Shown: positions 8,608 to 18,800 of the stretch, in pieces | Layout of the letters: the number at the start of each line of letters is the position of its first letter | Position numbering within the stretch: the stretch's first letter is position 1 | Assembly (NCBI RefSeq): GCF_051131155.1 | Contig: NZ_CP159508.1 | Location: forward strand, 62,001 to 126,000 | Reading direction: 5' to 3' | Origin: Pseudanabaena minima | GTDB lineage: Bacteria; Cyanobacteriota; Cyanobacteriia; Pseudanabaenales; Pseudanabaenaceae | Length of the DNA stretch: 64,000 nt | Translations under genes and position numbers: made by a program | The notes under the pieces: generated by a model | The model's input: the letters and a program-made list of their open reading frames with translations, nothing else | Database searches by the model: none | Told to the model about the DNA's origin: nothing

Positions 8608-9696
8608 ATGACCAACATTCTCAAACGCACTCCCTTGTATGATCTCCATGTTGCTGCTGGTGCGCGATTGGTGGAATTTGGGGGCTGGGAGATGCCTGTT
8701 CAATACAAAGGTCTGGTTGCAGAACATAATGCCGTGCGATCGCAAGTTGGAATGTTTGATGTGTCGCACATGGGCAAATTTGCAATTTCTGGGGAAGGTG
8801 TTCTCGAAACCTTAAACAAACTTGTGCCATCTAATTTAGGAAGAGTGAAGGTGGGACAGGCGCTATATACGGTTTTACTCAATGAACAAGCAGGGATTAT
8901 TGATGATGTGATTTTTTATCGTCATGAACCTGATGGAGAGCGCGAAAATTGGTCAGTAATCGTCAACGCTTCAACTACTGACAAAGACAAAGCATGGTTA
9001 CAACAACATTTAGGCGATCGCCTGATTGATAATTCGGCTTCGCAAACGCTCATTGCAGTTCAAGGCAAAACTGCGATCGCTACGCTACAAAACATCATTA
9101 CTGAAGATTTATCCAAGCTACCCCGTTTGCGGTTTGGACATACTCGTACCGAAGTGTTAGGTGTGCCCAGTTTTGTGGCGCGGACAGGCTACACAGGCGA
9201 AGATGGCTGTGAAATCATGACCGATATCGAAACAGGTAAGGCTCTTTGGCAAAAACTTCTCGATCTCGATGTTGCTCCCTGTGGCTTAGGTTGCCGAGAT
9301 ACCCTGCGCCTAGAGGCAGGAATGCATCTTTATGGTCAAGATATGAATGATACGATCACTCCTCTGGAAGCTGATCTAATGTGGATTGTGCATCTTAAAG
9401 AGAAAGGTGATTTTATCGGACGTGCGGTTTTAGAAGATCAAAAACTAAATGGAGTCTCTCGCAAATTAATCGGTTTAGAACTAGAAGGACGCAATATTGC
9501 TCGTCACGATTACCCAATTCGGTTTGAAGGCGAAACTGTCGGTATTGTCACCAGTGGCACAATGTCACCAACTTTAGGCAAGGCGATCGCTTTCGGCTAT
9601 GTACCAACTCACCTCGCTAAGAATGGTCAAATCCTCCAAGTCCAAATCCGCGATAAAGAGTTTCCTGCCAAAGTAACTAAGCGAAACTTCTTATAG
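8608..9696 (+). CDS. gcvT: Aminomethyltransferase, glycine cleavage system T protein
   Basis: A protein of 362 residues, the normal length. It transfers the methylene group of the aminomethyl-lipoyl H protein to tetrahydrofolate, releasing ammonia. This is central to photorespiratory glycine breakdown in cyanobacteria. Family signatures are the N-terminal LYDLHVAAGARLVEFGGWEMP, FDVSHMGKF, the ARTGYTGEDGCEI segment and the folate-site CGLGCRDTLRLEAGM. The C-terminal GcvT domain ends with GYVPTHLA and FPAKVTKRNFL. The gene is monocistronic here; the H and P proteins are not in the window. Confidence 0.96.
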   Translation: MTNILKRTPLYDLHVAAGARLVEFGGWEMPVQYKGLVAEHNAVRSQVGMFDVSHMGKFAISGEGVLETLNKLVPSNLGRVKVGQALYTVLLNEQAGIIDDVIFYRHEPDGERENWSVIVNASTTDKDKAWLQQHLGDRLIDNSASQTLIAVQGKTAIATLQNIITEDLSKLPRLRFGHTRTEVLGVPSFVARTGYTGEDGCEIMTDIETGKALWQKLLDLDVAPCGLGCRDTLRLEAGMHLYGQDMNDTITPLEADLMWIVHLKEKGDFIGRAVLEDQKLNGVSRKLIGLELEGRNIARHDYPIRFEGETVGIVTSGTMSPTLGKAIAFGYVPTHLAKNGQILQVQIRDKEFPAKVTKRNFL

Positions 9697-9727
9697 GACT
9701 TGAGTCAACAACAAGTAAAACCGAAGA

Positions 9728-9776
9728 AACCCGATTTTTTGTGGGTTGGCTTTGCCAACCCACAAAAAATCGGGTT
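9728..9776. repeat. Perfect inverted repeat, 23-bp arms, TTT loop
   Basis: Arms 9728-9750 and 9754-9776 are perfectly complementary, with apex GGC-TTT-GCC. It lies 31 bases past the gcvT stop and probably ends its transcript. A diverged version with similar outer arms (GATTTTTGTGG) sits at 30195-30253. Confidence 0.85.
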
Positions 9777-9805
9777 ATTGACTAACGTCAGTTTTCCGAA
9801 AGTAA

Positions 9806-9844
9806 AAAAAAGATAAGAATCGCTTAGCGATTCTTATCTTTTTT
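9806..9844. repeat. Perfect inverted repeat, 18-bp arms, TTA loop
   Basis: Arms 9806-9823 and 9827-9844. The outer ends are A6 and T6, so the hairpin reads as a Rho-independent terminator on both strands. Apex CGC-TTA-GCG. Confidence 0.85.
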
Positions 9845-9879
9845 GCCATTTGCTTCGTACAAAGCACGAAGCAAATGGC
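9845..9879. repeat. Perfect inverted repeat, 14-bp arms
   Basis: Arms 9845-9858 and 9866-9879 begin on the base after the preceding hairpin ends. Loop of seven bases. Confidence 0.8.
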
Positions 9880-9901
9880 TATATCGAAATTACGTTTTGA
9901 T

Positions 9902-10006
9902 ACCAAATCACAAAATGGCGTAGCCATTTTGTGATTTTAAAACCCTTACTGGGTTTGGTTTTTAATTCCCGAAAGTGTAGCCACACTTTCGGGAATTGGC
10001 ATGATT
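9902..10006 (-). repeat. Dispersed two-hairpin repeat, copy A
   Basis: Two perfect hairpins (arms 9905-9919/9923-9937 and 9964-9978/9983-9997, 15 bp each) are joined by a segment with GGGTTT and AAAACCC. Read on the minus strand, the joiner contains GAATTAAAAACC and CCCAGTAAGGG. Copies B (39199-39300) and C (55017-55118) share the joiner and the flanking CCAA/TTGG ends, while the hairpin arms differ. Confidence 0.75.
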
Positions 10007-10141
10007 AAGCCGCAGGACTTTAAATCTAGGTTTCGGTGAAAAGCAATCATTGTTTTTTCGTGTTAGCAAAATCTTAGATATGTTTAAGGTGCATTAGCAA
10101 AAAACTAGTTTTTTGAGCTGGCTATTAAATATCAAAATAGC

Positions 10142-10171
10142 TTGACAATCGGATCAGAGGTAAGTTAGGAT
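10142..10171 (+). promoter_or_regulatory. Probable sigma-70-type promoter of rpoB
   Basis: TTGACA at 10142-10147 is followed after 18 bases by TAGGAT at 10166-10171 (within TAGGATAAT). The rpoB ATG is about 70 bases downstream, leaving a short leader. It lies just after the hairpin array. The call rests on box similarity only. Confidence 0.6.
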
Positions 10172-10238
10172 AATGTGCTTATGTCTAGAATTAAAACTAA
10201 ACATATACTCCGCCCACTAAAACTGCAGTCATTAGTGC

Positions 10239-13200
10239 ATGAATAAGCCTACTCTTGTTACTCCTGCCTTCGTTCTACCAGATCTTGTAGAAATCCAGCG
10301 GGAGAGTTTTCGATGGTTCCTAGAAGAAGGACTTATTGAAGAGCTTGAGAGTTTCTCACCGATTACAGATTATACGGGCAAAATGGAACTCCATTTTATT
10401 GCCAAAGATTATAAACTCAAGCGTCCAAAATATAGTGTTGATGAGTCCAAGCGTCGGGATGCCACCTATGCCGTACAGATGTACGTTCCCACCAGGCTTA
10501 TCAATAAAGAAACAGGAGAAATAAAAGAGCAAGAAGTTTTTATCGGCGATCTGCCTCTGATGACAGATCGTGGAACATTTATTATTAATGGCGCTGAGCG
10601 AGTCATCGTCAATCAGATTGTCCGTAGCCCTGGGGTTTATTACAAACAAGAGATTGACAAGAATGGTCGCCGTACTTACAACGCCAGTCTCATTCCTAAC
10701 CGAGGTGCTTGGTTAAAGTTTGAAACCGACAAGAATGATCTTGTATGGGTACGTATTGACAAAACTCGTAAACTTTCCGCACAGGTATTACTCAAAGCGA
10801 TCGGCTTAAGTGACGCTGAAATTCTTGATGCGCTTACCCACCGTGAGTATTTCCAGAAAACAATTGATAAAGAAGGTCAGTTCGACGAAGACGAAGCGCT
10901 GAAAGAGCTATATCGCAAGCTCCGTCCAGGTGAACCTCCTACGGAGTCGGGTGGACGTGAACTATTGCGATCGCGCTTTTTTGACCCTAAACGTTATGAC
11001 CTCGGAAAGGTTGGACGTTACAAGCTCAATAAGAAATTGCGCTTAAATACCCCTGACACCATGCGGGTATTGACCGAAAAGGACATTCTCACGGCGATCA
11101 ATTATTTGATTAACCTCAAATTTGACATCGGTGAAATCGACGACATTGACCACTTGGGTAACCGTCGCGTTAGGTCAGTTGGTGAATTGCTACAAAACCA
11201 AGTTCGTGTTGGCTTAAACCGTCTAGAGCGAATCATTCGCGAACGAATGACTGTCTCTGATGTCGATGCACTCACCCCTGCATCTTTGGTCAACCCCAAA
11301 CCGTTAGTAGCTGCGATCAAGGAATTCTTTGGTTCCAGTCAACTATCTCAGTTCATGGATCAAACCAATCCTCTCGCTGAGTTAACCCACAAACGCCGTC
11401 TTAGCGCCCTCGGACCTGGTGGTCTGACCCGTGAACGCGCAGGTTTCGCGGTGCGAGATATTCACCCTAGCCACTACGGTCGCATCTGCCCCATTGAAAC
11501 TCCTGAAGGACCTAACGCCGGTCTGATCGGTTCCTTGGCAACTCACGCCCGTGTGAATCAATACGGCTTCATCGAGACTCCTTACTATGCAGTCGAAAAC
11601 GGCAAAGTTCTCAAGAATGAAGAACCTGTCTACATGACTGCTGATGAAGAAGATGAATTCCGTGTGGCTCCTGGTGACGTAGCCACTAACGATGAAGGTT
11701 ACATCTTTAACGAAATTGTACCGATCCGCTACCGTCAAGAATGGGGTACTGCTTCACCTGAAGAAATTGACTATGTCGCGGTTTCACCCGTGCAGATTAT
11801 CTCGGTAGCAACATCGCTGATTCCCTTCCTTGAGCATGATGATGCTAACCGCGCCCTGATGGGATCGAACATGCAACGTCAAGCAGTTCCACTTTTGCGT
11901 CCTGAGCGTCCTCTGGTCGGTACGGGACTGGAAGCGCAAGCGGCTCGCGACTCAGGGATGGTCATTGTCTCGCGTGTTACAGGTGAAGTCTCCTATGTCT
12001 CTGCCGATGAAATTCGCGTTAAAGCTGATGATACTGGGCTGGAAAGCATCTACCGTCTGCAAAAATATCAGCGATCAAACCAAGATACCTGCTTAAATCA
12101 GCGTCCTCTGGTATGGGTTGGCGATACGGTCGTAGCAGGGCAAGTGCTTGCTGATGGCTCAGCAACTGAAGGCGGCGAAATCGCCCTTGGGCAGAACATT
12201 CTGGTTGCCTATATGCCTTGGGAAGGCTACAACTACGAAGACGCAATTCTGATTAATGAGCGTTTGGTAATTGATGACGTTTACACCTCGATTCACGTTG
12301 AAAAATACGAAATTGAGGCGCGTCAAACTAAATTAGGTCCTGAAGAAATCACTCGCGAAATTCCTAACGTTGGCGAAGATTCCCTGCGTAACCTTGATGA
12401 GCAGGGCATTATCCGCATCGGTGCTTGGGTTAGTTCTGGGGAAATCCTTGTTGGTAAGGTTACTCCTAAGGGTGAATCCGATCAGCCCCCTGAAGAAAAG
12501 CTTTTAAGAGCAATCTTTGGTGAAAAAGCTCGTGATGTAAGGGATAACTCTTTGCGTGTTCCTAACGGTGAAAAGGGTCGTGTCGTTGATGTGCGCGTAT
12601 TTACTCGCGAACAAGGTGATGAATTACCCCCCGGAGCCAATATGGTCGTCCGTGTTTATGTTGCTCAAAAACGCAAGATCCAAGTCGGCGACAAGATGGC
12701 AGGTCGTCACGGGAATAAGGGTATTATTTCGCGGATTTTACCGAAGGAAGACATGCCTTTCTTGCCTGATGGTACTCCTCTCGACATCGTGTTGAATCCT
12801 CTAGGTGTACCTTCACGGATGAATGTTGGACAAGTATTTGAATGCTTGCTAGGTTGGGCTGCGGAAAACTTGAATGCTCGCTTTAAGATCGTACCTTTCG
12901 ATGAAATGTATGGCGAAGAAGCTTCTCGCGAGTTGGTACATGGCCAGCTAGAACATGCACGTAATCACACTGGCAAGGACTGGATCTTTAATGATGGATT
13001 CCCAGGTAAATTGACCGTATATGACGGACGCACTGGCGAACCATTCGATCAGCCCGTGACCGTTGGTAAAGCCTACATGCTGAAACTAGTTCACCTTGTC
13101 GATGACAAGATTCACGCACGTTCGACTGGACCTTACTCTCTGGTTACGCAGCAGCCTCTCGGAGGTAAGGCTCAACAAGGTGGTCAGCGCTTTGGAGAAA

Positions 13201-13541
13201 TGGAAGTGTGGGCTTTGGAAGCTTTTGGTGCTGCCTATATTCTCCAAGAATTGCTCACTGTCAAGTCTGACGATATGACGGGACGTAACGAAGCTCTCAA
13301 TGCGATCGTGAAAGGTCATGCAATTCCACGTCCTGGTACTCCAGAATCTTTCAAGGTATTGGTACGCGAACTTCAGTCGCTATGTTTGGATGTGTCAGTT
13401 CATAAGCTTTCTGAGGATGGGAGCAATCAAGATACTGAAGTGGATCTGATGGTGGATACTGGTTCCCGTCGCACACCAAATCGCCCAACCTATGAGTCAG
13501 TCTATCGAGGTGATATTAACTTTGATGAGGATGATGATTAA
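10239..13541 (+). CDS. rpoB: RNA polymerase beta subunit
   Basis: A protein of 1100 residues, normal for cyanobacteria. It forms one half of the active-site cleft of RNA polymerase. Typical blocks are visible: GTFIINGAERVIVNQ, the rifampicin-region block (SQFMDQTNPLAELTHKRRLSALGPGG), HYGRICPIETPEGPN, YEDAILINERLV, GDKMAGRHGNKG and the C-terminal KSDDMTGRNEALNAIVKG. The ATG is placed about 70 bases after a good promoter. rpoC1 follows after 201 bases and rpoC2 after that, as in all cyanobacteria. The gap to rpoC1 carries TTAGCT-type repeats. Confidence 0.98.
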   Translation: MNKPTLVTPAFVLPDLVEIQRESFRWFLEEGLIEELESFSPITDYTGKMELHFIAKDYKLKRPKYSVDESKRRDATYAVQMYVPTRLINKETGEIKEQEVFIGDLPLMTDRGTFIINGAERVIVNQIVRSPGVYYKQEIDKNGRRTYNASLIPNRGAWLKFETDKNDLVWVRIDKTRKLSAQVLLKAIGLSDAEILDALTHREYFQKTIDKEGQFDEDEALKELYRKLRPGEPPTESGGRELLRSRFFDPKRYDLGKVGRYKLNKKLRLNTPDTMRVLTEKDILTAINYLINLKFDIGEIDDIDHLGNRRVRSVGELLQNQVRVGLNRLERIIRERMTVSDVDALTPASLVNPKPLVAAIKEFFGSSQLSQFMDQTNPLAELTHKRRLSALGPGGLTRERAGFAVRDIHPSHYGRICPIETPEGPNAGLIGSLATHARVNQYGFIETPYYAVENGKVLKNEEPVYMTADEEDEFRVAPGDVATNDEGYIFNEIVPIRYRQEWGTASPEEIDYVAVSPVQIISVATSLIPFLEHDDANRALMGSNMQRQAVPLLRPERPLVGTGLEAQAARDSGMVIVSRVTGEVSYVSADEIRVKADDTGLESIYRLQKYQRSNQDTCLNQRPLVWVGDTVVAGQVLADGSATEGGEIALGQNILVAYMPWEGYNYEDAILINERLVIDDVYTSIHVEKYEIEARQTKLGPEEITREIPNVGEDSLRNLDEQGIIRIGAWVSSGEILVGKVTPKGESDQPPEEKLLRAIFGEKARDVRDNSLRVPNGEKGRVVDVRVFTREQGDELPPGANMVVRVYVAQKRKIQVGDKMAGRHGNKGIISRILPKEDMPFLPDGTPLDIVLNPLGVPSRMNVGQVFECLLGWAAENLNARFKIVPFDEMYGEEASRELVHGQLEHARNHTGKDWIFNDGFPGKLTVYDGRTGEPFDQPVTVGKAYMLKLVHLVDDKIHARSTGPYSLVTQQPLGGKAQQGGQRFGEMEVWALEAFGAAYILQELLTVKSDDMTGRNEALNAIVKGHAIPRPGTPESFKVLVRELQSLCLDVSVHKLSEDGSNQDTEVDLMVDTGSRRTPNRPTYESVYRGDINFDEDDD

Positions 13542-13544
13542 TTA

Positions 13545-13708
13545 TTAGCTGTTGGCTGTTAGCTGTTGGCATTTAGCTTTTTGGATATCCAAAGCTAAAT
13601 GCCAGTAGCTAACAACCTTTCGCTAACTAAAGTTTGGTGCTGAAATTCAGCGAGCGCAATTCAATTATAAAAAGCTAAAAGCCAATGGCTAATAGCTTTT
13701 AGCTTTTG
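13545..13708. repeat. TTAGCT-type repeats and hairpins between rpoB and rpoC1
   Basis: The gap is filled by tandem and inverted copies of short units such as TTAGCTGTTGGC and AAGCTAAAAGCC. At least two hairpins form, one around TTTTTGGATATCCAAA near 13577-13594 and one at about 13670-13706. A similar repeat block fills the rplJ-rplL gap. The unit style recalls the short tandem repeats known from cyanobacterial genomes. Confidence 0.7.
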
Positions 13709-13742
13709 ATCTAAAGAACTTAATTTAAGGACATTGTAACGT

Positions 13743-15779
13743 ATGGCGAAAGTGGAACAGCGATTTGACTATGTCAAGATTGGCTTGGCATCACCTGATC
13801 GCATTCGTAAGTGGGGCGAGCGCGTTCTACCAAATGGTAGTTTGGTTGGCGAAGTCACAAAACCTGAGACTATTAATTACCGCACACTGAAGCCAGAAAT
13901 GGATGGCTTGTTCTGTGAGCGGATTTTTGGTCCTGCTAAGGATTGGGAATGTCATTGTGGCAAGTATAAACGTGTGCGCCATCGTGGTATTGTCTGCGAA
14001 CGCTGCGGCGTAGAAGTCACGGAGTCGCGAGTACGCCGTCACCGCATGGGCTTTATCAAGCTAGCCGCTTCAGTTACCCATGTATGGTATCTCAAGGGTA
14101 TTCCTAGCTATATGGCGACTTTGCTAGATATCCCTTTACGTGATGTTGAGCAAATTGTTTACTTCAATGCTTACGTTGTCCTTAATCCAGGGATTCAGTC
14201 TGAAGTTGATGGCGAAGTTACGGTAGTAAATAGCCGTGAAATTCGTGTTCGTGGTATTGATGGTATTGAGAGAGCTTATCATCTCCACCCTAAACATGTT
14301 CCCATCACATCAGAAGGAAAAATTGTTGAAGCTGGAGAAGCGATCGCGAGTGCCTATAACCTCTCTTACAAGCAATTGCTTTCTGAGGATCAGTGGATTG
14401 ATCTAGAAGATCAAATCTATGCTGAAGATCCTGTCTTAGATGGCATTGAAGTTGGTATTGGAGCGGAAGCAATCAAGCAATTATTGCAAAATATCAATCT
14501 TGAGAAAGAAGCTGAACGTCTTCGCACAGATATCGAGAACTCCAAAGGTCAAAAACGCGCCAAATTAATTAAACGGTTGCGCGTAGTTGACAACTTTGTG
14601 GCGACTGGTTCTAAGCCCGACTGGATGGTGTTAGATGTCATTCCTGTAATTCCTCCAGATTTGCGTCCGATGGTACAGCTTGATGGTGGGCGTTTTGCTA
14701 CCAGTGACTTGAATGATCTCTACCGTCGGGTGATCAACCGTAATAACCGTCTGGCGCGTTTGCAGGAAATTCTTGCACCTGAAATCATCGTCCGTAACGA
14801 AAAACGGATGTTGCAAGAAGCCGTTGATGCCTTGATCGATAACGGTCGTCGTGGTCGGACGGTAGTTGGCGCAAACAATCGCCCACTTAAGTCTCTCTCA
14901 GACATTATCGAAGGTAAGCAAGGTCGTTTCCGTCAAAACTTACTCGGTAAACGGGTTGACTACTCTGGTCGTTCTGTTATTGTGGTGGGACCTAACCTGA
15001 AGATTCACCAATGTGGTCTTCCCAAGGAAATGGCGATCGAGCTATTCCAACCCTTTGTAATTCATCGCTTGATCAAAACGGGCTTGGTGAATAATATCAA
15101 GGCTGCGAAAAAGCTAATTCAACGTAATGATCCAGCCGTTTGGGACGTACTCGAAGATGTGATCCGCGAACATCCTGTCATGCTGAACCGCGCTCCAACG
15201 CTTCACCGTTTGGGTATTCAAGCCTTTGAACCATTGCTAGTTAGTGGTCGTGCGATTCAATTACATCCCCTTGTATGTCCCGCCTTTAACGCCGACTTTG
15301 ACGGTGACCAAATGGCGGTTCACGTTCCCCTATCGATTGAAGCTCAGGCTGAAGCCCGCTTGTTGATGTTGGCTTCTAACAACATTCTCTCGCCCGCAAC
15401 GGGTCGCCCGATCGTTACCCCTAGCCAAGATATGGTTTTGGGCTGTTACTATCTCACTACTGAAAATCCCTATAAGCAGAAGGGGCAAGGACGTTACTTT
15501 GCTAACTTCAATGATGTAGTAATGGCATACGAACAAGGTGAAATTGATATTCATGCCAATGTTTGGGTGAGATTTGAGGGAATCGTTGAAGGTCAAGGTG
15601 CAGCCAAAGAAAATGAGGAGCCTAAGGTTACGGTTCTTGAAGATGGCACAAAGGTCAAGGAGTATGATTTCCGACGTACTCGTGAAGATGCTGAAGGTGG
15701 CTTGATTTCGCAATACATCAAAACTACTCCTGGGCGCGTGATTTTCAACCAGGCAATTTATGCGTCTCTAGCTAGCTAA
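13743..15779 (+). CDS. rpoC1: RNA polymerase gamma subunit (N-terminal part of beta-prime)
   Basis: A protein of 678 residues. The zinc-binding CHCGKYKRVRHRG and CERCGVEV are near residues 70-88, and the catalytic NADFDGD, whose aspartates hold the active-site magnesium, is at 516-522. It corresponds to the first part of bacterial beta-prime, split from RpoC2 in cyanobacteria. Compared with the roughly 625-residue proteins I know from other cyanobacteria, it has about 50 extra residues at 151-203, between VVLNPG and NLSYKQLL. The extra piece reads as an all-beta domain (GEVTVVNSREIRVRGIDG, then GKIVEAGEAIA). See findings. The start follows a TTTAAGGACATTGTAACGT leader. Confidence 0.97.
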   Translation: MAKVEQRFDYVKIGLASPDRIRKWGERVLPNGSLVGEVTKPETINYRTLKPEMDGLFCERIFGPAKDWECHCGKYKRVRHRGIVCERCGVEVTESRVRRHRMGFIKLAASVTHVWYLKGIPSYMATLLDIPLRDVEQIVYFNAYVVLNPGIQSEVDGEVTVVNSREIRVRGIDGIERAYHLHPKHVPITSEGKIVEAGEAIASAYNLSYKQLLSEDQWIDLEDQIYAEDPVLDGIEVGIGAEAIKQLLQNINLEKEAERLRTDIENSKGQKRAKLIKRLRVVDNFVATGSKPDWMVLDVIPVIPPDLRPMVQLDGGRFATSDLNDLYRRVINRNNRLARLQEILAPEIIVRNEKRMLQEAVDALIDNGRRGRTVVGANNRPLKSLSDIIEGKQGRFRQNLLGKRVDYSGRSVIVVGPNLKIHQCGLPKEMAIELFQPFVIHRLIKTGLVNNIKAAKKLIQRNDPAVWDVLEDVIREHPVMLNRAPTLHRLGIQAFEPLLVSGRAIQLHPLVCPAFNADFDGDQMAVHVPLSIEAQAEARLLMLASNNILSPATGRPIVTPSQDMVLGCYYLTTENPYKQKGQGRYFANFNDVVMAYEQGEIDIHANVWVRFEGIVEGQGAAKENEEPKVTVLEDGTKVKEYDFRRTREDAEGGLISQYIKTTPGRVIFNQAIYASLAS

Positions 15780-15867
15780 ATGTTGTGAATAGTCACGCTT
15801 TGTGGGGCTATTCATAACCATAAAATTTCGATTAATTACTCAAAAGATTATTTAATAGCTTAATACC

Positions 15868-18800
15868 ATGGCAGATTTCACGACTAGCAACACGGATTCG
15901 CCTGAAGAGAAGAAGCCTCAACGCTTTATCAATAGCACCATTGATAAGGGGCAGTTGAAGAAGTTAATTGCTTGGGCTTTTACGCATTATGGAACAACTA
16001 GCGCCGCCAATGTTGCTGACCAATTAAAAGCACTAGGCTTTCGCTATGCAACACAAGCTGGCGTGTCAATTAGTATTGACGATTTGCAAGTTCCTGCTAG
16101 TAAGAAAGCTTTGCTAGCGGCGGCTGAGCAGGAAATCGAAGAAACCGAAAGCCGTTATACAAGGGGCGAAATTACTGAGGTTGAACGTTTCCAAAAAGTA
16201 ATCGACACATGGAACGTGGCTAACGAAAACCTCAAGGATGAGGTTGTGAAAAACTTTAAGAGTAATAACCCCCTTAACTCGGTATACATGATGGCGTTCT
16301 CTGGAGCGCGTGGTAACATCTCGCAGGTACGTCAGCTAGTCGGTATGCGTGGTTTGATGGCAGATCCACAAGGGGAAATCATCGATTTACCGATTAAGAC
16401 GAATTTCCGTGAAGGTCTGACAGTCACCGAGTATATTATTTCATCCTACGGTGCGCGTAAAGGACTTGTAGATACAGCGTTACGCACGGCTGACTCTGGA
16501 TATCTTACCCGTCGTCTTGTTGACGTATCGCAGGATGTAATCGTTCGTGAGAATGACTGTGGTACGACTCGCGGCATTAAGCTCAAAGCGATGCGTGATG
16601 GGGAAAAGACCTTAATTAAGTTGTCCGATCGCCTATTTGGTCGTGTGGCGGCTGAGGATATTGTCGATCCTAATACGGGCGAAGTAATCGTCATGCGTAA
16701 CCAAGAGATTTCTGAAGATCTCTCCTTGGCAGTTCAAAAGGCTGGGGTCGAAGAAGTTTGTGTGCGCTCCGCCTTTACCTGTGAATCGACGAGATCGGTT
16801 TGCCAGATGTGCTATGGCTGGAGCTTGGCTCATGCTGAGTTGGTAGATATTGGCGAAGCGGTAGGTATCATCGCCGCCCAGTCGATCGGTGAACCTGGCA
16901 CACAGCTAACCATGCGTACTTTCCACACAGGTGGTGTATTTACTGGGGAAGTTGCCGAACAACAACGCGCTCCCTACGATGGCACAATTAAATATAGTAA
17001 AAAGCTAAAAGTTCGTCCCATGCGTACCCGTCATGGTGAAGATGCATTCATCGTGGAATCAAATGGCGACTTTACCTTAGAAAGTTCTGAAGGCAAGCGT
17101 ACCTATGCAGTTACCCAAGGTTCGACTCTATTAGTTCGTGAAGGACAAAAGGTAACTCAAAACCAACTGATGGCTGAGGTTTCGGCGACAGGTAAAACTT
17201 CTCGCAAAACTACAGAAAAGGCGACCAAAGCGCTAAATACTGGTTTGGCTGGTGAAGTTTTGTTCTCAGATCTAGCGATCGAAGAGAAAAAAGACCGTCA
17301 AGGTAACACTAGCTATGTTGCTCGTGGTGAAAAAGGTCGGGTTTGGGTATTGGCTGGTGAAGTCTATGACTTGCCTCCAACGGCTGAACCAACTGTAAAA
17401 AATGAAGCCTATGTCAAAGAAGGTGATGTACTTGCAGAAACTCGCTTGATTACTGAGCACGGTGGAGTTGTCCGTCTAAGTGAAGAAGATAGCCGCCATA
17501 ACCGTGAAGTTGAAATTATTACTGCTTCAGTGGTATTAGATCAAGCGATCGTCAAAGAAGAAAGCTACCAAGGTCGTGAGCATTATGTTCTGGAAACTCA
17601 AGGTGGTCAGAGCTTCTCGCTCAAAGCTTCCCCAGGTTCAAAACTGATTAACAATCAAGTTGTTGCCGAACTTATTGATGATACTTACCAAACTAAGAGT
17701 GGCGGTATTATCAAATTTGCAGGTGTGGAAGTCGCTAAGCGCAGCAAGGGCAAGCAGGGTTATGAAGTCGTCAAGGGTGGTACTTTGCTTTGGGTTCCTG
17801 AAGAAACCCATGAAGTTAATAAGGATGCTTCCCTATTGATGGTGGAAGAAAATCAGTTTATTGAAGCTGGTACTGAAGTTGTGAAAGATATCTTTAGTCA
17901 AACCGCAGGGGTAGTGGAAGTATTCCAAAAGAATGACATTCTGCGCGAAATTGTGATCAAACCAGGTGATTTACATCTTGTTGATGATCCACAAACTGCC
18001 ATGCAAAAGAATGGCACTTTAGCTCAACCAGGCACAGAAATTATGCCAGGATTGACTTCCCCTGAACTGCGCTATGTGGAATATCTGGACTCAACCGAAG
18101 GGCCTGCCCTACTACTGCGTCCCGTGGAAGAATATCAAGTTCCTGATGTACCAACGGTTCCTAGCCAAGAGTCAGTCAACCAAGAAGGTCGCTCGATTGG
18201 TCTACGGGCTGTGCAGCGTATCCCCTACAAAGATGGCGATCGCGTCAAGGCGATCGATAGCGTTGAGCTACTCAAGACCCAACTATTGCTAGAGGTTGAC
18301 ACCGATGCCCCTCAATTGGCTGCGGACATTGAGTTTATTCCTAATGACAGCGATCCAGGTAGCTTACGTTTGCAATTGGTAATTCTGGAATCCTTAGTGA
18401 TTCGTCAAGATAACTCTGGCGATCCAGCCCATACCAACTCACGCACCCGTTTGCTAGTAAATGATGGCGATCGCATTGACCCAGGTGCAGTTGTTGCACG
18501 TACCGAAATTCTCTGCAAGAAAGCTGGTCAGATCCGTGGCATTCGTCAAGGATCGGAAGTAGTACGTCGCTTACTAGTTGTCACCGAGGCGGATTGCATC
18601 ACTACACCTTGCCCTAATCCCACGGTTCAAGCTGGCGATCTTTTACGTTCGGGCGATGAAATCGGTGAGGGAGTGATTACTGAAGAGTCGGGACAAGTCC
18701 TCAAGGTAGAAGATGGCTCCGTCGTATTTCGGATTGGTCGTCCCTATCTGGTATCCCCTGGCGCATTGTTGCAAATCCATGATGCTGACCTTGTACAGCG

